Both the position numbers and the translations under genes were made by a program. 64,000 nucleotides of DNA, taken from positions 62,001 to 126,000 of the forward strand of contig JBCFAY010000007.1 of NCBI GenBank assembly GCA_038562375.1, read 5' to 3'. Shown piece after piece: positions 61,197-64,000 of the stretch. The notes below the pieces were generated by a model that was not told the DNA's origin, did not search any database, and saw only the letters and a program-made list of their open reading frames with translations. The stretch comes from JBCFAY01 sp038562375 (lineage in GTDB: Bacteria > Bacillota > Clostridia > Christensenellales > CAG-138). Numbering within the stretch: the stretch's first letter is position 1; each line of letters begins with the position of its first letter.

Positions 61197-62869
61197 TTCT
61201 TCCCCCTGTTCGGATCGCAGTAAAATGTGTTTCCGCCGATGAATTCGCGCAGTATGGACGTGGGCGGGATGTCCGCCTCGATGTCCGCGTCGACGACATA
61301 ATTGAGGAACTTGATGATGCTGCGCGCCTGCATGTAGACCGGGCTTTCCCGGTCGACCTCCAAAAGCAGCGGATATACGTATTTTTTGAGCACCGCGAGC
61401 TCGTAGACAAGCGTGGTGTTGAATATGAAATTCGATTGCTCCTGATAGGGGAAAATCCATGTTTCCTCGCCGCGCCGCACCGAAGGCCACATGGCGAGCG
61501 TCGTCGCGAGCGCGGTGTTGCGGGTCTGGTGATCCCGCACGAGGCGGCGGAGGAGCCTGATATCCGTCGTCCGGATGCGGTTATGGTCGTCGAGGTTGAG
61601 CGTGGTGAGCGCGCTCACATACACGCGGTAGATCGCCTCGCGCGGGATCGACGAGGTGATCATCCTTTCATTGAGCCCGTGGATGCCCTCTACGATCAGC
61701 GGCTCGTCGGCGCTTACCTTAAGCAGGCGGCACTGGGGGGCGCGCGCCCCCACCGTGAAATCGAACTGCGGAACCTCCACCTCGTCGCCCTTTAAAAGCG
61801 CCTCCAGATCCTGATTGAAACGGGAAATATCGAGCGTATCGATGTGTTCAAAGTCGCGCTCGCCCTTTTCGTTGAGCGGGATCTGCTCCCGGTCGAGATA
61901 ATAATCGTCCAGCGAGAGCATGACGGGCCGCTTGCCGAGTACGCGCAGCTGCGTCGCCAGGCGGTTCGCGCTGGTCGTCTTCCCCGAGGAGGAGGGGCCG
62001 GCGACCATCACGGCGCGCGCTCTGCGGCTCACGATATGATCCGCGAGCTGCGCGTAGGTGCGCTCGTGCAAGGCCTCGTTGATGCGCACAAGCTCGCGCA
62101 CGGAGCCGCCCAGCACCATCTCGTTGAGGTCCGCCACGGAATCGCAGTGCATCAGATTGTTCCAGCGGTCGCTCCTGCGGAATACTTCCGCAATCTTAGG
62201 CTTGTGGTGATACGTCGCGGTTTCATCCGGAGCGTCCGCACGCGGCATGAGCATCACGAGCGCGCCGATGAGCGGCTTGAGCTTCATCGCGCTCACATAT
62301 CCGGTGGAGGGTGCGAGCTCGCCGTAGAAATAATCGAGGTATCCCTCGGCGGTGTAGACATCGAAATAACTGAACTTTCTCCACTTAAGAAGCCTGACCT
62401 TATCGATTTGACCGTCGTTCTCAAAGAATTCGACGGCGTCCTTGATGTCGAGCCTGCGCCGCACCAGCGGGAGGTCGAGCGCGGCGATCCGGTGGCACTC
62501 GATTTCGAGCGCATGCACGTCCGCGTGCGTGAGCGCCGGGGTTTTATCCACGGTGATGTAGATCCCGGCGTCGAGCGCGTAGCAGACCTTGATCTTCGCA
62601 CCGGGGAAAAGCCTTCGCGCGGCGAGCAGCAGCACGAACTGCGCGGTGTATTCGTACACGCGCCTGCCCGCATCCTCGCAATAGTACAGAAGCTTTATGG
62701 AGACCTCGTGATGCGGCGTGTAGCGAAGGCTGTAGACCTCGCCGCCGATCTGCGCGGCAAGCGGCCGCATACTCAGCTTCTCCCCCTCGAGGCCGAGCTT
62801 GAGGATGGCCGCGTAAATGTTCTCGCCCTCGCGGATTTCAACCGGTTGCCCATCGATCGTTAAACGCAT
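61193..62869 (-). CDS. TGS-domain nucleoside (uridine-type) kinase
   Basis: The 558-residue protein has an N-terminal TGS and threonyl-tRNA-synthetase-like second domain (residues 1-240, MRLTIDGQPVEIREGENIY; FSYFDVYTAEGYLDYFYG) and a uridine-kinase-like P-loop domain (VAGPSSSGKTTSANRL, SLDDYYLDREQIP, PLIVEGIHGLNE). This fusion is common in Clostridia and is annotated as nucleoside kinase; its true substrate is not established. The ATG at 62869 follows AAAGGGG. Confidence 0.92.
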   Translation of the reverse strand: MRLTIDGQPVEIREGENIYAAILKLGLEGEKLSMRPLAAQIGGEVYSLRYTPHHEVSIKLLYYCEDAGRRVYEYTAQFVLLLAARRLFPGAKIKVCYALDAGIYITVDKTPALTHADVHALEIECHRIAALDLPLVRRRLDIKDAVEFFENDGQIDKVRLLKWRKFSYFDVYTAEGYLDYFYGELAPSTGYVSAMKLKPLIGALVMLMPRADAPDETATYHHKPKIAEVFRRSDRWNNLMHCDSVADLNEMVLGGSVRELVRINEALHERTYAQLADHIVSRRARAVMVAGPSSSGKTTSANRLATQLRVLGKRPVMLSLDDYYLDREQIPLNEKGERDFEHIDTLDISRFNQDLEALLKGDEVEVPQFDFTVGARAPQCRLLKVSADEPLIVEGIHGLNERMITSSIPREAIYRVYVSALTTLNLDDHNRIRTTDIRLLRRLVRDHQTRNTALATTLAMWPSVRRGEETWIFPYQEQSNFIFNTTLVYELAVLKKYVYPLLLEVDRESPVYMQARSIIKFLNYVVDADIEADIPPTSILREFIGGNTFYCDPNRGKK

Positions 62870-62972
62870 CGCAACCCCTTTCTGCATCGATACGAACAGC
62901 CGTCCGTTCCGCTTGGGCGACGGCCGTTCCCCCGCGCGTAACGCGCGCAGACGGAACCAACCCCGGGGTAAA

Positions 62973-64000
62973 TCAAAGCTGATGCTGCGCCTTGGGGCCG
63001 GAAGGCGCTTCCACAGCATCCATGATCAGCTGCGTGTTGTTGAGCTTGTAGTACTCCCCGCCGAGCGCCATCAGTGTATCGTGCGTGCCGCGCTCGCGGA
63101 TGCCCTGATCGTCGATCACAATGATCTCGTCGGCGCCCCGCACGGTCGAAAGCCGGTGCGCGATCACCAGCGTCGTGCGCCCGGCGCTAAGGCGCGTGAG
63201 CGCCGCGCTGATGCGCGCTTCCGTCGCCGCGTCGAGCGCGGAGGTCGCCTCGTCGAGTATGAGGATCGCGGGGTTCTTCAGGAAGATGCGGGCGATCGAA
63301 ATCCGCTGCTTCTGCCCGCCTGAGAGCATCGTCCCGCGTTCGCCTACCACGGTATCATACCCATTGGGCATCGCCATGATATCCTCGTGAATCTCCGCGG
63401 CCTTCGCCGCGGCGACGATCTCTTCCTCCGTCGCCGAGAGCCTGCCGTAGCGGATGTTTTCGCGCACCGTATCCGCGAAAAGGAACACGTCCTGCGCGAC
63501 GATGCCGATGTGCGAGCGGAGCGAACGCAGCGTCACATCCCTTATATCCATCCCGTCGATGCGGATGCTGCCGCCGTCGATTTCGTAATAGCGCGGGATC
63601 AGATGGCAAAGCGTGGTCTTCCCGCCGCCCGAAGGGCCGACGAGCGCAAGCGTCTCGCCCGGGTGCACCGTGAGGTTGATATCGCTTAAAACCTTGACGT
63701 TATCGTCATAGCTGAAGGTGACGTTTTCAAAGCGGATCTCCCCGACGATATTTTTAAGCTCCTTTGCACCCGGCGCGTCGGTGATGTCCGGCGGGGTGTC
63801 CAAAAGCTCGCAGAAGCGCGAAAAACCCGCCATGCCCTGCGCGAAGGACTCGGAGAACGTCGCGAGCCTTCTTATCGGCGCTATAAAGGTGCTCACGAAC
63901 AGCGAAAACGTAATGAATACCACGAGGTCCATCTCGCCGCGCATGATCAAAAACCCGCCGACCGCTAAAACGAGCACGTTGAGCATTGCGGTCAAAAACT
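62973..64000 (-). CDS. ABC exporter-type transporter, 5' end cut by window edge
   Basis: At least 340 residues of an MsbA/MDR-like half transporter are present: the last spans, VRRLATF-like coupling region, and a full ATPase domain with GPSGGGKTT, LSGGQKQR, ILILDEATSALD and IAHRLSTV. The start lies beyond base 64000. The C-terminal end is short and ends KAQHQL. A partner half transporter cannot be seen. Confidence 0.93.
   Translation of the reverse strand, partial: FLTAMLNVLVLAVGGFLIMRGEMDLVVFITFSLFVSTFIAPIRRLATFSESFAQGMAGFSRFCELLDTPPDITDAPGAKELKNIVGEIRFENVTFSYDDNVKVLSDINLTVHPGETLALVGPSGGGKTTLCHLIPRYYEIDGGSIRIDGMDIRDVTLRSLRSHIGIVAQDVFLFADTVRENIRYGRLSATEEEIVAAAKAAEIHEDIMAMPNGYDTVVGERGTMLSGGQKQRISIARIFLKNPAILILDEATSALDAATEARISAALTRLSAGRTTLVIAHRLSTVRGADEIIVIDDQGIRERGTHDTLMALGGEYYKLNNTQLIMDAVEAPSGPKAQHQL

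Overview
The window comes from a GC-rich, endospore-forming, Gram-positive Firmicute of class Clostridia, possibly Christensenellales-like; the lineage is my inference and no rRNA is present to test it. The evidence for spore formation is a gerA-type germinant receptor operon, bofA next to a yaaL-type gene, a Tgl spore-coat transglutaminase, yunB and a candidate sigma-G promoter. The cell envelope is that of a monoderm: Lgt, many lipoproteins, a class A PBP, VanY and SH3b proteins, and no outer-membrane genes. Protein-coding genes fill almost the whole window. I saw no rRNA, tRNA, CRISPR array, phage or intact insertion sequence.

Layout. 1-4.7 kb: the 5' part of a gyrB/parE gene (-), pgsA (+), then an ArsR regulator with a four-domain CoA-disulfide reductase/rhodanese/TusA/DsrE sulfur-handling protein. 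4.7-14.2 kb: envelope and accessory genes (stalk-domain protein, VOC protein, cyclic-nucleotide-domain/DUF2225 protein, zinc-ribbon transglutaminase-like membrane protein with tandem repeats, lipoprotein, VanY) and an unknown gene translationally coupled to tgl. 14.2-18.8 kb: gerAA-gerAC-small membrane gene-gerAB. 19-22.7 kb: lipoprotein, pncB, lgt, bofA, yaaL. 22.8-23.1 kb: a roughly 268-bp stretch bounded by inverted repeats. 24-26.3 kb: nth-obgE-yhbY. 27.4-32.3 kb: a translationally coupled PBP1/UDG/SH3b operon. 32.4-36.2 kb: yunB, an ACP-like gene lacking the carrier serine, an MBL hydrolase and small genes. 36.3-38.3 kb: a YyaL-type thioredoxin-domain protein.

38.8-47.1 kb holds a seven-gene minus-strand operon behind a TetR gene: two half-transporter ABC exporters, a DUF3793 protein, a flavodoxin and a complete ECF importer (S, T, fused A-A'). 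Two perfect 16-bp palindromes sharing GTTAG/CTAAC arms lie between tetR and the operon, and tetR has its own promoter with a tandem dyad. 47.3-49.6 kb is a CsoR-type repressor and a P1B ATPase, each with a TTGAC(A/G)-N17 promoter followed by a TACCC-N4-(G/A)GGTA operator. 50.3-52.2 kb is a split PurH (PurO-type IMP cyclohydrolase plus stand-alone AICAR transformylase). 52.3-57 kb is an Lrp-linked, YkoE-like ECF transporter operon carrying a creatininase-family hydrolase. 57.3-64 kb holds a left-handed-beta-helix protein, metF, a PPi-type phosphofructokinase, exodeoxyribonuclease III, a TGS-domain nucleoside kinase and a truncated ABC exporter gene.

The two best candidates for under-described systems are the TetR/ABC/DUF3793/flavodoxin/ECF operon (probable metal or tetrapyrrole handling) and the Lrp/ECF/creatininase operon (probable salvage of a small amide or pyrimidine). 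Functions are assigned by recognising families and motifs in the translated sequence; no database search was run.
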